Of a stretch of DNA of 64,000 nt, positions 27,855 to 36,202 are shown one piece after another. The DNA is from Candidatus Nanopelagicaceae bacterium (GTDB lineage: Bacteria > Actinomycetota > Actinomycetes > Nanopelagicales > Nanopelagicaceae). The translations under genes and the position numbers were made by a program. Positions within the stretch are counted from its first letter, which is position 1; the number at the start of each line of letters is the position of its first letter. The notes beneath the pieces were generated by a model, which saw only the letters and a program-made list of their open reading frames with translations, made no database searches and had not been told where the DNA came from. The DNA is taken from positions 25,364 through 89,363 of the forward strand of contig SHVK01000004.1 of NCBI GenBank assembly GCA_009694285.1. Reading direction: 5' to 3'.

Positions 27855-28138
27855 TTGCTAGAAATTATCCGATCAAGCAATTCCTGCAAAACAAAAGTCA
27901 ATTCAGTTTTTGCCTTAGTTGAGTTTTCTTCAAAATCTTTAAGGAACTTCTCAATAGCTCCTTCTGAAATTGGACCAATTAATGGACCATACTTATGAGC
28001 AAAATTTTGTTGGACGAAATCACCAAGTGCACGAGCCAAATCGCTACGCAGATCAGATAGCTCGGGTTGCTTACTCTGATTTTTTTGCTCTTTGGCCGCC
28101 CGTTTAATTCCTGCGCTAGCCAATTCTTCCGAATTCAC
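27851..28138 (-). CDS. Small hypothetical protein, coupled to glutaredoxin gene
   Basis: A 95-residue, mostly helical, charged protein without a signal peptide, cysteines or recognised motif; I do not recognise the family. The GTG start has a strong ribosome-binding site (GAGGAG, 8 bases upstream) and the gene ends in a four-base overlap with the glutaredoxin-like gene, which argues that it is real. It is divergent from the secreted metallopeptidase. Confidence 0.65.
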   Translation of the reverse strand: MNSEELASAGIKRAAKEQKNQSKQPELSDLRSDLARALGDFVQQNFAHKYGPLIGPISEGAIEKFLKDFEENSTKAKTELTFVLQELLDRIISSK

Positions 28139-28169
28139 TTCAAGCTCCTCTTAGGTCCAATAAAACTGC

Positions 28170-28175
28170 TACGGT
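28170..28175 (+). promoter_or_regulatory. -10 box of secreted metallopeptidase gene (leaderless)
   Basis: TACGGT, 6 bases before the ATG. Confidence 0.5.
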
Positions 28176-28181
28176 TTTTCC

Positions 28182-30566
28182 ATGAAGCGGGCCAAATCGA
28201 TAACTGTAATTGTAGGCCTGCTCGCTACCTTGCTGCTACCGCTGGCACCCACCGCTTCGGCTTTAACAACCCAATCAACTATTGCGCCTTTACAGGTGGT
28301 TTTTGCTGGTGCTACCACAAAGTTAACTTCCACTTACATTCCTTTTAGTGATGCAAATTTAGATCCTAAATCCAAATTTGAAGTTAATTTTCTTACCGAA
28401 TCCAGAACGCCTTGGCCAGAGCCAGCTAAAAAGGCATTTTTACGCGCAACTCAAATCTGGTCATACCTTTTTGAATCCAATATCACTATAACTGTCGATG
28501 CTTACTGGTCACCACTTGATCGAGGAATACTTGGAAATGCCAGACCTGGTGGTCCCAAAGGAGGCGGATACTTTAAGGATTTCCCTGGTGCTCCTGAAAA
28601 AAATCTTTGGTACCCAGCTGCACTTGCTAATTCATTGGCTAGTGATAAAAAAGATCAAGATGAATTAAATGCTGAGATAACCGCCCGCTTCAACTCAAAC
28701 CCGTCTAACATAAATTGGTATTACGGTACCGATGGAAAAGATGCCGCAGGGCAATTTGATTTCTTAAGTGCTGTACTTCACGAATTAGGACATGGACTTG
28801 GCATTATCTCTACTGAAACCTTTAATGATCGTTTTGGTACTTTTGCAAATAACTCACCGAGTATTTTCGCAGGATTTGTTGCAAATGAAACAGGGCGCAG
28901 ATTATCTGATCTTGCAGCCACGCTTCCTGAATTCGGTACATATATAACATCACCGCTCTATTGGGTTGGCTCACAAGGAATATTGGCTAATAACGGTACT
29001 AAGCCGAAACTTTTCGCACCTGCTCCATACAAAACTGGCTCTTCAGTAGGCCACTTGGATGATGAATTGTTTCCAAAAAGTGCAATTAATGGGTTAATGA
29101 GTTCCACTATAAATATGCAACAAGCAATCCATGACCCAGGACCAGTGGCAATTGCAATGCTAAAAGATATGCGTGGGAAAACTCCGGTAACTCAGATTAG
29201 CGAGATTCGCAATCTGCACACCATTGCGGGAAATAAGGCAATTACTTTATCTTTTGATCCCCCTGAAGAATCAATCAGGCAAGATATTACTTCCTACGAA
29301 ATAAAAGTTTATCCCGGAAACCAAATCATTACTGTTACTAAATCGCCAGTAACGATTCCAAAGTTGTCTCCTGGATTACCCTACTACTTTGGCATTACCG
29401 CCATTTCAAATGGCTTTCAAAGTAAAGAAGTTACCTCATCGGTTGTTGTTCCTGAGGACACTTGGGTTAAGAAAGTAATTGATTCAAATTCAGATGCTCA
29501 ATTTACGGCTAGTGCAATTTACTCAGGCAAGCAAACTTTAATTTACACTGATTCAAAAAGTGGTTATTTGATAATGAATCAATTTGACGGAAAGGTTTGG
29601 AAGCGACAAATTGTAGATGGTGATTCTACTAAATTGGGAAAGCGCAATAATAATCTAAATGGGCGCCTTTCTGTCTGCTTGACAAATCCAGGAAAGAAAG
29701 AGAAGTTACATATTTTTTATACAGATACGATTGAAAAAGATCTATTGCATGCAACTTTTGATGGGAAAAAATGGAGTTATGAAACAGTTGATGGAGATGG
29801 ACCTGCAATCCAAGATTATCGTGAAACTATTCGGACTAAAACTGCAAGTAATGTAAATGTGTCAAATGCTTGTGCAGCAACTACTCAAGGATTGCAAGTA
29901 TTTTATCGAGATGACTCACAAGGAATCTTGCTTGGTGCCACATTACTTAAAACTGGTTGGAGTTATGAAATAGTAGATGGCGATAAATTAACTGGTGGTC
30001 GAAGTGAAGGTGATGTCGCATTCCGTCTTGCGGCGGTAACCACTGGAAAGAAAATTCATTTACTTTATGACTCGGTTCTAGCTTCCCCGGAGAAGAAACC
30101 CATTCAAGGCGATATTCGCTATGCAACCAGAAGTAGTGTTTCCCCACTTGACTGGCAATACACAGCTGTTGAATCAGGCAAACGTGAGATACCTGTAGCC
30201 GGTTTTGATTTAGGGCTTGCCGTAGATGGTTCCGCAATTCGTGCCATTTGGTATGCCTCTTCTGCTGCAACTATTTCGAAAGCTGATCGCATTCACTGGA
30301 CTGATTTAACTACTCCAGGAATTATTTCTGAATTTGTTCCCACATCAAGCCCGGTTTCGCCAATTTCACTCACAGCAAGCAGTGCAATTTACGGGTGTGA
30401 AGATCGACTTTGTTCCTTAAATTTGATTACTAAAAAAAGCACTCTTGCAAATGACACTGCTATAGATAAGAGCATTTCAGCATCTTGGATTAAAATTAAA
30501 AGCAGAGACTACGCATTTGTAAATATTGATGGTAAGGCAACTTTACTTACTAAGCCCTTAAGTTAG
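28182..30566 (+). CDS. Secreted metallopeptidase-like protein with FN3 and beta-propeller repeats
   Basis: A 794-residue exported protein. A signal peptide (MKRAK... hydrophobic to about 22, cleavage near 'TASA') comes first. A metallopeptidase-like region holds H200-E-L-G-H204-G-L-G, followed by a fibronectin-III domain near 343-425 ('SYEIKVYPGNQ...GLPYYFGITAIS'). Then come at least four propeller-like repeats of the type '..L.IFYTD......ATFDGKKWSYETVDGDG'. The HExxHxxG site lacks the usual third His/Asp two residues after the glycine (I-I-S instead), so the zinc ligand set or activity is uncertain. No sorting signal seen. Function unknown; likely degrades or binds polymers outside the cell (inference). 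Confidence 0.75.
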   Translation: MKRAKSITVIVGLLATLLLPLAPTASALTTQSTIAPLQVVFAGATTKLTSTYIPFSDANLDPKSKFEVNFLTESRTPWPEPAKKAFLRATQIWSYLFESNITITVDAYWSPLDRGILGNARPGGPKGGGYFKDFPGAPEKNLWYPAALANSLASDKKDQDELNAEITARFNSNPSNINWYYGTDGKDAAGQFDFLSAVLHELGHGLGIISTETFNDRFGTFANNSPSIFAGFVANETGRRLSDLAATLPEFGTYITSPLYWVGSQGILANNGTKPKLFAPAPYKTGSSVGHLDDELFPKSAINGLMSSTINMQQAIHDPGPVAIAMLKDMRGKTPVTQISEIRNLHTIAGNKAITLSFDPPEESIRQDITSYEIKVYPGNQIITVTKSPVTIPKLSPGLPYYFGITAISNGFQSKEVTSSVVVPEDTWVKKVIDSNSDAQFTASAIYSGKQTLIYTDSKSGYLIMNQFDGKVWKRQIVDGDSTKLGKRNNNLNGRLSVCLTNPGKKEKLHIFYTDTIEKDLLHATFDGKKWSYETVDGDGPAIQDYRETIRTKTASNVNVSNACAATTQGLQVFYRDDSQGILLGATLLKTGWSYEIVDGDKLTGGRSEGDVAFRLAAVTTGKKIHLLYDSVLASPEKKPIQGDIRYATRSSVSPLDWQYTAVESGKREIPVAGFDLGLAVDGSAIRAIWYASSAATISKADRIHWTDLTTPGIISEFVPTSSPVSPISLTASSAIYGCEDRLCSLNLITKKSTLANDTAIDKSISASWIKIKSRDYAFVNIDGKATLLTKPLS

Positions 30567-30589
30567 TTAAGATGTAAGATTTACTTAAA

Positions 30590-30688
30590 TTATTTAGCGT
30601 TTCGTCTTTGAATTCTGGTGCGCTTTAGCAACTTCTTATGTTTTTTCTTAGCCATTCTTTTGCGACGCTTCTTGATTACTGAACCCAC
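30590..30688 (-). CDS. 30S ribosomal protein bS22 (AURKAIP1/COX24-domain small protein)
   Basis: A 32-residue, extremely basic protein reading [20 protein letters not shown] and ending [11 protein letters not shown]. This is the pattern of bS22, a tiny protein of the actinobacterial small ribosomal subunit (family recollection). The GTG start has an AAGGGAG ribosome-binding site 6 bases upstream. It is too short for usual gene-length cut-offs and may be missed in annotations. A short unit of its own between two secreted-protein genes. Confidence 0.88.
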   Translation of the reverse strand: MGSVIKKRRKRMAKKKHKKLLKRTRIQRRNAK

Positions 30689-30801
30689 GTATCACTCCCT
30701 TAGAAACTTTTTGTAACTGCCGATTGAAGAATTTTAATTAGGGTCAGAGATTACCCTGTTGGGAGAAGAGTTCTAAATTGTAGATATTTAGCCCTAAAAC
30801 C

Positions 30802-32112
30802 CTAAAATGGGAGCTGGGCCAAGACAAATGTGCCGTCATCGGCACGAATTGCCACACAGGTACCCAGGCCAGCTTGAGATCGTAAGCCAAGGATTTCGGA
30901 ACTCAGCGGAATGCGTCCACCAAATACCGGGTCACCCTTTTTATCAAATTGATACACCACCACATCCCCCGCTTTGGCTTTCAAGAGTGCGTTGGTTTGT
31001 GTGGTTAGCACAGCAACCGCCGATGAGTTATTGAGTGCAGCACTTGCTCCTTTATACCGCTTACTCCACAGCACCAAGCCAGTGCTTGAGAACTGGGAAA
31101 TTACTACCTCAGTTAAATTTTTAGTTAATGAGGTTCCCCCAACGGTTAAATTTCCCGAAGCGCTATTCCAAGCACGTGTTGCACCTACGCCATTACTTCT
31201 AACAACTTTCAATATCTTGCCATCGGCCGGTGAAACATTAAGAATAATTCCATCTACTTTTCCAATTACCGGTTTTTTCGCAAGTACTTCTGCACTGTGG
31301 CCAACTAAAGTTAGAGTTTTATCTTTATTTAAGACTCCAGAAGCTAAAGTTGTGGCAGATTTTCCAAAATAAAATTTTGTTCCAAATTCACCTGCACTCG
31401 TAAGTGATTGCATGAAAGAACGTTTGCCGCCAGTCTTGGTGATTTCAATTCCAATTAAATACACGACCGCGCTACCAGGAATAATGGCAGTTACATATCC
31501 AAAATTATTTAACTCAATTGCAAAGCTATTGAGCAGCACTCCACTTTTATCTACTTGCGTAACAGTTACAAACTTTAAATCTTTTCGAATGGGTTTGACT
31601 ATTTGTGCAGTGACCGTATCGGGGTTCAAAGTTTGCACTGTTGGAGTTTGATTACTTTGAATTGGTTGCGGTTCAACAGAGGGAGATGAACTATCCGGAG
31701 AGAGTAAAGTAGTTGGATTTCTCTCACTTTGTGCCAATCCCGCAATCCAAATTTGCTCTTTTGAATCCACAGCGATTGCTGTTGCGACATCATCTTCCGA
31801 TGTTCCAACCCGAAGTGACCAAACATTCCCTCCTGAAGAATCAAAAGCACTAACCCATGAATCAAGACCACCTAAAGAACCTAAAGAACCTAAAGAACCT
31901 AAAGGAGTGGTGCCAAGAAAATCTCCAACCACATTGCCTGCAACTACCCAATTCTTTTTGGTAGAAGTTAGCCCAATAATTTCGTCATTTTGATTGCCAG
32001 AAATTGTCGTACTAAAAAATGGGAGCACCACTTTTGGTGAAAAAGTTGCTGCATAAGCGTTTGAAGTAAATAAGAGTGAAAAAGCTACCGCTATAAAAAG
32101 TGCTCGTCTCAG
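30802..32112 (-). CDS. Secreted beta-propeller-like protein, probable CTG start
   Basis: Exported repeat protein of about 436 residues with several strand-rich repeats ('WVAGNVVGDF', 'WSLRVGTSEDDVATAIAVDS', 'IWIAGLAQ'), like SBBP-type propeller proteins. A G-S-L repeat comes from a 9-base tandem repeat. The open frame reads back to the proC stop, with only a GTG at 32031 as a normal start. But the residues just upstream are a clear signal peptide, LRRALFIAVAFSLLFTSNAYA. The only start-like codon before it is CTG at 32112, preceded by AGGGGTGA at a 6-base spacing. The start is thus CTG, or a frameshift lies here. Function unknown. Confidence 0.7.
   Translation of the reverse strand: MRRALFIAVAFSLLFTSNAYAATFSPKVVLPFFSTTISGNQNDEIIGLTSTKKNWVVAGNVVGDFLGTTPLGSLGSLGSLGGLDSWVSAFDSSGGNVWSLRVGTSEDDVATAIAVDSKEQIWIAGLAQSERNPTTLLSPDSSSPSVEPQPIQSNQTPTVQTLNPDTVTAQIVKPIRKDLKFVTVTQVDKSGVLLNSFAIELNNFGYVTAIIPGSAVVYLIGIEITKTGGKRSFMQSLTSAGEFGTKFYFGKSATTLASGVLNKDKTLTLVGHSAEVLAKKPVIGKVDGIILNVSPADGKILKVVRSNGVGATRAWNSASGNLTVGGTSLTKNLTEVVISQFSSTGLVLWSKRYKGASAALNNSSAVAVLTTQTNALLKAKAGDVVVYQFDKKGDPVFGGRIPLSSEILGLRSQAGLGTCVAIRADDGTFVLAQLPF
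31871..31906. repeat. 9-bp tandem repeat in secreted propeller gene (four copies)
   Basis: Four copies of cctaaagaa (the last ends gga) on the plus strand encode G-S-L triplets; frame is kept. Confidence 0.9.
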
Positions 32113-32118
32113 CTTTGC

Positions 32119-32126
32119 TCACCCCT
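32119..32126 (-). promoter_or_regulatory. Ribosome-binding site for the CTG start
   Basis: AGGGGTGA on the minus strand, overlapping the proC stop, 6 bases before the CTG codon at 32112. Good complementarity to the 16S tail, with no other in-frame start that uses it. Confidence 0.5.
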
Positions 32127-32922
32127 GAGCTAATTCGCGCGAACGATCACGCGCTGCCAAAAGTGCGGCACTAAATATCTCGTGAATTCCGCGTTCATTT
32201 AAAGTTTTAAGTGCAGCAGCAGTTGTCCCATTTGGACTTGTAACATTTTCGCGCAAAGTAGTTGGTGTTTTCCCTGAATCTCGCAACATCGTTGCAGCAC
32301 CGTAAATAGTCTGGATACTTAATTGATGTGCATCCTCAGGTGTCAGGCCTAACTCAATTCCAGCTGCAACCATTGCTTCGATTATTAGAAAAAAGTAAGC
32401 CGGTCCTGATCCACTTAGTGCAGTAACTGCGTCTTGCAAATGCTCTTCAACGCGAATCACTTTGCCTGTGCCATTTAATAGTTTTTCGGCGAGCGCTAAA
32501 TCTTTTTCACTGCAATGAGTGCCCCCAGAAATGGCTGCCATTCCCTCACCAACTAATGCTGGGGTATTTGGCATTACTCGGATAACTGGAACGCGCTTGC
32601 CTTTGAGTCCAGCTTCGATGCCAGCAATCTTTTTACCCGCTGCAAGACTAATAAGTACAGTATCTGCAGAGATGTGATCTGAAATTTCGGCAACGCTCGT
32701 CACCAAATCTTGAGGTTTAACGATTAAAAATATTGCCGCGAACTCTGATACTGCCGCAATGCCGGAAAGCTCACCAACACCATATTGTGCACAAATCTCT
32801 TTACTTCGCTCTTGCCGCTTTTCTAATATCGAAATAGAACTGGGCACGGTTCCTGATTTTATGAGTCCGGCGATAATCGCCTCTCCCATTGCACCAGCGC
32901 CGATGATCAATATCTGGCTCAT
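32119..32922 (-). CDS. proC: Pyrroline-5-carboxylate reductase
   Basis: NAD(P)H-dependent last step of proline synthesis. Rossmann motif 'IIGAGAMGEAI' at residues 5-15, and the family signature 'TALSGSGPAYFFLIIEAM' near 165 with 'VTSPNGTTAAAL' near 230. I start at the ATG giving MSQILIIGAG (267 aa), with a TAGGCT -10 box 7 bases upstream. A reading 20 codons longer has an unrelated Trp/Cys-rich N-terminus. Confidence 0.94.
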   Translation of the reverse strand: MSQILIIGAGAMGEAIIAGLIKSGTVPSSISILEKRQERSKEICAQYGVGELSGIAAVSEFAAIFLIVKPQDLVTSVAEISDHISADTVLISLAAGKKIAGIEAGLKGKRVPVIRVMPNTPALVGEGMAAISGGTHCSEKDLALAEKLLNGTGKVIRVEEHLQDAVTALSGSGPAYFFLIIEAMVAAGIELGLTPEDAHQLSIQTIYGAATMLRDSGKTPTTLRENVTSPNGTTAAALKTLNERGIHEIFSAALLAARDRSRELAQG

Positions 32923-32929
32923 AAGGCAG

Positions 32930-32935
32930 AGCCTA
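32930..32935 (-). promoter_or_regulatory. -10 box of proC (leaderless)
   Basis: TAGGCT on the minus strand, 7 bases before the proC ATG. Confidence 0.5.
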
Positions 32936-33025
32936 CAACGCCAACATCTCGACAGGTCGGTAAGCCAACTTAAAGCCAGCACCCACCCAATTCCTACCGA
33001 TGTAACCAGAACCTAAAAAAGCCTC

Positions 33026-33031
33026 TACCCT
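33026..33031 (+). promoter_or_regulatory. -10 box of the cysteine-rich hypothetical gene (leaderless)
   Basis: TACCCT, 8 bases before the ATG at 33040. Confidence 0.4.
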
Positions 33032-33039
33032 TGTGCCTT

Positions 33040-33873
33040 ATGCCTGAGGTAGTAATTGATTTCCCGCGCGACTGGGTTGAATTTGATAACCCTGCAGATC
33101 CATTTGGTGAGCGTTTTCGTTGTGATTTAACTTGGCTTACCTCTAATTGGACCTGTATTTATGGCAATGGTTGTAAGGGAATTTACGCTGATCGTCCTAA
33201 TGATGGATGTTGTTCTGAAGGTGCGCTTTACTCTGGTAAAAAAGATGAAGAGCGCGTCCTTAAATTTGCTAAAAAATTAAAAAAATCTCAATGGCAATAC
33301 TTTGACAAAGCCCAACCTAAGAAAAAAGGTGGCAAATTAAAGATCTCTGAAGTAGATGAAGATGGTGAACGAAAAACTCGAAAAGTAGAAGAGGGTTGCA
33401 TCTTCTTAAATCGAAAAGGTCATACTGCTGAAGGTTTCACTGGGGATTTTGGTTGCGTTCTACACCATCTTGCTCAAAGCGAAGGTGTCCACTTTGTTAA
33501 GACAAAGCCTGATGTATGTTGGCAATTACCAATTCGCCGGAGTTTTGAAAAAGTTGATCTCGGCGATGATGTAGAAGTGTCAGTCACAGTTATAGGTGAA
33601 TATGAAAGTCGCGGTTGGGGACCTGGTGGAGAAGATTTTCACTGGTACTGCACCAGTAACTCTGACGCACATGTTGGCAAAGATCCGGTCTACATCTCAA
33701 ATGAAGCAGAACTTACTGAATTGATGGGCAAAAAAGCTTATGCGGAATTGAAGCAGATTTGCGATGCTCGGATGGAAATCAAACGAGCTGCATCTCCCAA
33801 ATTGTTGCCATTTCTACTTGAGCATCCAGCCACGACTTTAGCTCGCAAAGAGGCTGCCGCAAGGATTCAATAG
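33040..33873 (+). CDS. Conserved cysteine-rich protein of unknown function
   Basis: A 277-residue soluble protein. Cysteines cluster at 28, 39, 45 and the pair 57-58 ('DGCCSEGALYS'), with more in 'EGCIFLNRKG', 'DFGCVLHHLA', 'KPDVCWQLPIRR' and 'WYCTSNSDAHVG'. The spacing suggests a metal or Fe-S site. I recall similar proteins in Streptomyces, so it seems a conserved actinobacterial family, but no function is known to me. The ATG (MPEVVIDFPRDW) has a -10 box 8 bases upstream; a TTG three codons earlier is less likely. Divergent from proC. Confidence 0.8.
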   Translation: MPEVVIDFPRDWVEFDNPADPFGERFRCDLTWLTSNWTCIYGNGCKGIYADRPNDGCCSEGALYSGKKDEERVLKFAKKLKKSQWQYFDKAQPKKKGGKLKISEVDEDGERKTRKVEEGCIFLNRKGHTAEGFTGDFGCVLHHLAQSEGVHFVKTKPDVCWQLPIRRSFEKVDLGDDVEVSVTVIGEYESRGWGPGGEDFHWYCTSNSDAHVGKDPVYISNEAELTELMGKKAYAELKQICDARMEIKRAASPKLLPFLLEHPATTLARKEAAARIQ

Positions 33874-33894
33874 CAAAAGGTCAGTTGTAAGTCG

Positions 33895-33900
33895 TACTCT
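33895..33900 (+). promoter_or_regulatory. -10 box of radA (leaderless)
   Basis: TACTCT, 6 bases before the radA ATG. Confidence 0.5.
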
Positions 33901-33906
33901 TAGAAC

Positions 33907-35268
33907 ATGGCAAAAGCATCGCTCAAAGAGCCCTTCCGCTGTTCAGAATGCGGTTGGAGCACCTCTAAGTGGGTAGGTCGATGCGGCGAATGTCAGGCGT
34001 GGGGCAGCATTGATGAGGGAACTCGCAAACTTAATGTTGTAGCCGCAGGGGCGGTCACTGCGACTGCGCGCCCAATTGGTGAAGTTGATTTAGCCGCAGC
34101 GCAATCTCGATCAAGTGGTGTCGCAGAGTTAGATCGCACCCTTGGTGGTGGATTAGTTCCTGGTGCTGTTGTTTTACTTGCCGGTGAACCTGGAGTTGGA
34201 AAATCTACTTTGCTCTTAACTGTTGCGGCAGAGAGCGCACGCACTGGCTTAACTGCACTTTATGTAACAGGTGAAGAATCCACAGCGCAAGTTAGATTGC
34301 GTGCCGAACGCCTTTCCGCAATTCATCCATCACTTTGGTTAGCTGCTGAAAATGAATTAAGTGCTGTTGTTGCACATATTGATGCGGTAAAACCGGATTT
34401 ATTAATTATTGACTCAATCCAAACAATGGCTAGTGCTGCAATTGAAGGATCCCCTGGTGGCGTCACCCAAGTTCGCGAAGTTGCAAATACTGCAATTAGA
34501 ATCGCGAAAGATCGTGGAATAACCGTAATTTTAGTTGGTCACGTTACAAAAGATGGATCAATCGCCGGCCCAAGATTACTCGAACATTTAGTAGATGTGG
34601 TGCTTAATTTTGAAGGAGATCGCCATTCACGGTTGCGGTTAGTCAGATCAATCAAAAATCGATTTGGGGCAACAGATGAAGTTGGATGTTTTGATTTACA
34701 TGATGGCGGAATCTCAGGTGTAACTGATCCAAGCGGACTTTTCACAACTCGTCATGCCGAACCTGTTCCGGGAACTTGCGTCACAGTTGCACTTGAGGGT
34801 CGGCGAGCACTTGTTGCCGAAATTCAAGCATTAGTCGGAGTTGAAAAAGATCGTGATTATGGAAACGCCCGTCGAGTTACCAGTGGATTAGATAGTGCTC
34901 GAACCGCAATGACACTTGCAGTTTTAGAGTTACGTGCAAATACAAAATTAGCCGGGCGAGATGTTTATGTAGCAACAGTTGGCGGAATGAAATTAACCGA
35001 ACCAGCTGCTGATCTTGCTGCCGCACTTGCGGTCGCCTCTGCAGCGGTCGGTTTAGCCCTGCCCGCAGATTTAATTGCCATTGGTGAAGTTGGACTTGCC
35101 GGAGAAATCAGAAAAGTAACGGGTAGTCAACAACGGATAGTTGAGGCAGCCCGACTCGGATTTAAGCGCGCATTAATTCCGGCCGGAAGTGATATCAAAG
35201 TTGCTGGAATTGAAATTGTTGAAGTGCACCGGATATCTCAAGCTCTTGAAAAAGTGAAACTTTTATAG
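33907..35268 (+). CDS. radA: DNA repair protein RadA
   Basis: RecA-like ATPase of recombination that helps branch migration. Zinc finger C12-x2-C15 ... C26-x2-C29, Walker A 'GEPGVGKST' near residue 97, the RadA-specific KNRFG motif ('IKNRFGATDEVG' near 250), and a C-terminal Lon-protease-like domain from about 275 ('VGVEKDRDYGNARRVTSGLD'). Length (453) is standard. The start is ATG with a leaderless -10 box upstream. Confidence 0.96.
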   Translation: MAKASLKEPFRCSECGWSTSKWVGRCGECQAWGSIDEGTRKLNVVAAGAVTATARPIGEVDLAAAQSRSSGVAELDRTLGGGLVPGAVVLLAGEPGVGKSTLLLTVAAESARTGLTALYVTGEESTAQVRLRAERLSAIHPSLWLAAENELSAVVAHIDAVKPDLLIIDSIQTMASAAIEGSPGGVTQVREVANTAIRIAKDRGITVILVGHVTKDGSIAGPRLLEHLVDVVLNFEGDRHSRLRLVRSIKNRFGATDEVGCFDLHDGGISGVTDPSGLFTTRHAEPVPGTCVTVALEGRRALVAEIQALVGVEKDRDYGNARRVTSGLDSARTAMTLAVLELRANTKLAGRDVYVATVGGMKLTEPAADLAAALAVASAAVGLALPADLIAIGEVGLAGEIRKVTGSQQRIVEAARLGFKRALIPAGSDIKVAGIEIVEVHRISQALEKVKLL

Positions 35269-35270
35269 CA

Positions 35271-36197
35271 TTAAGCAGAAACAATGTATTCACCGCTGAT
35301 CTGCACCGGAATCTCCGTTAATGCAGCACGAGTTGGTCCAGCGATTGCTTTTCCGTTTTGCAAAGGATCAAATCTTGCTCCATGACATGGACAGATTAAT
35401 TCTTTGCTCGCTTGATCATAATCAACCGTACAACCTTGATGGGTACATACTGCCGAAAAAGCACAAACTGCATCGGTAGCAGTACGAATTAATATTCCTG
35501 GATCACCTGATGTAAGTTTAATTTGCAAAGCAGTACCAACATTTAAATCTGAAATTGCCACAATTGCATTAGCGGGGGCACCACCGCCTATCTTTGTCAC
35601 AACTTTTGCTGCCGAGGATGCAATTCTTGCGGGCCTAGCAAATAAATTTCCTAATGCTGCAAATGCGATTGAGAGCACACCCACAACTCCAATACCAATA
35701 GCACCTCTTCGATCAACATTTAAAACTCTAGAAATTGTTCGCTTTCTTGGCAAAATTGCTAATGCAAAAACTAACCACATAATCAAATATGCAGTATTAG
35801 GGGCTAAGAAATATGGTGTTACATAGAATGACGATGAAAACCAAAGTAATGCTGAAAGTCCGGCACCAGCAATCGCTGCCAAAAATGGCAATACTCCAAA
35901 AAGAGTTGCTAAACCAATTGCTATTTCGCCAACCATCGTGCCAGCACCAACCAGAGTTGCGTGCTCAACCATCTTATTTAGTAGTGGTGAGATCGGAGAT
36001 TGTTGCGCAAATCCGGCAAGTTGCTTACCAATATAGGTAGTGGCATCTGGATTTAGAAATCCTCCGTCAAGAGCCTTATCAAGACCAGCGTAAGTAAAAG
36101 TAATTCCCAGCCAAAAGCGCAATAAGCGCACGCTCCAACTCTGGTGCGTCCAACTTTTAGCAACACCTGGTAAAAATTCTTGAACGCTACTCATCAT
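35271..36197 (-). CDS. DoxX-like membrane protein fused to a Rieske [2Fe-2S] domain
   Basis: N-terminal membrane half (to about residue 190) with five or so helices resembling the DoxX/DoxD family ('FWLGITFTYAGLDKALDGGFLNP'). A C-terminal Rieske domain follows: C251-T-H253 and C269-P-C271-H272, with disulfide cysteines C256 and C271 also present. The Rieske half is probably outside the membrane. A quinol- or thiol-linked redox role is likely but the substrate is unknown. It follows the SDR gene by 5 bases and may be cotranscribed from clpC. Confidence 0.8.
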   Translation of the reverse strand: MMSSVQEFLPGVAKSWTHQSWSVRLLRFWLGITFTYAGLDKALDGGFLNPDATTYIGKQLAGFAQQSPISPLLNKMVEHATLVGAGTMVGEIAIGLATLFGVLPFLAAIAGAGLSALLWFSSSFYVTPYFLAPNTAYLIMWLVFALAILPRKRTISRVLNVDRRGAIGIGVVGVLSIAFAALGNLFARPARIASSAAKVVTKIGGGAPANAIVAISDLNVGTALQIKLTSGDPGILIRTATDAVCAFSAVCTHQGCTVDYDQASKELICPCHGARFDPLQNGKAIAGPTRAALTEIPVQISGEYIVSA

Positions 36198-36202
36198 GCT
36201 CC

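Noticed and set aside
32982..33040. Longer N-termini for proC and the cysteine-rich gene
   Set aside because: Extensions are not family-like, and the -10 boxes placed 7 and 8 bases before the internal ATGs support the shorter forms.
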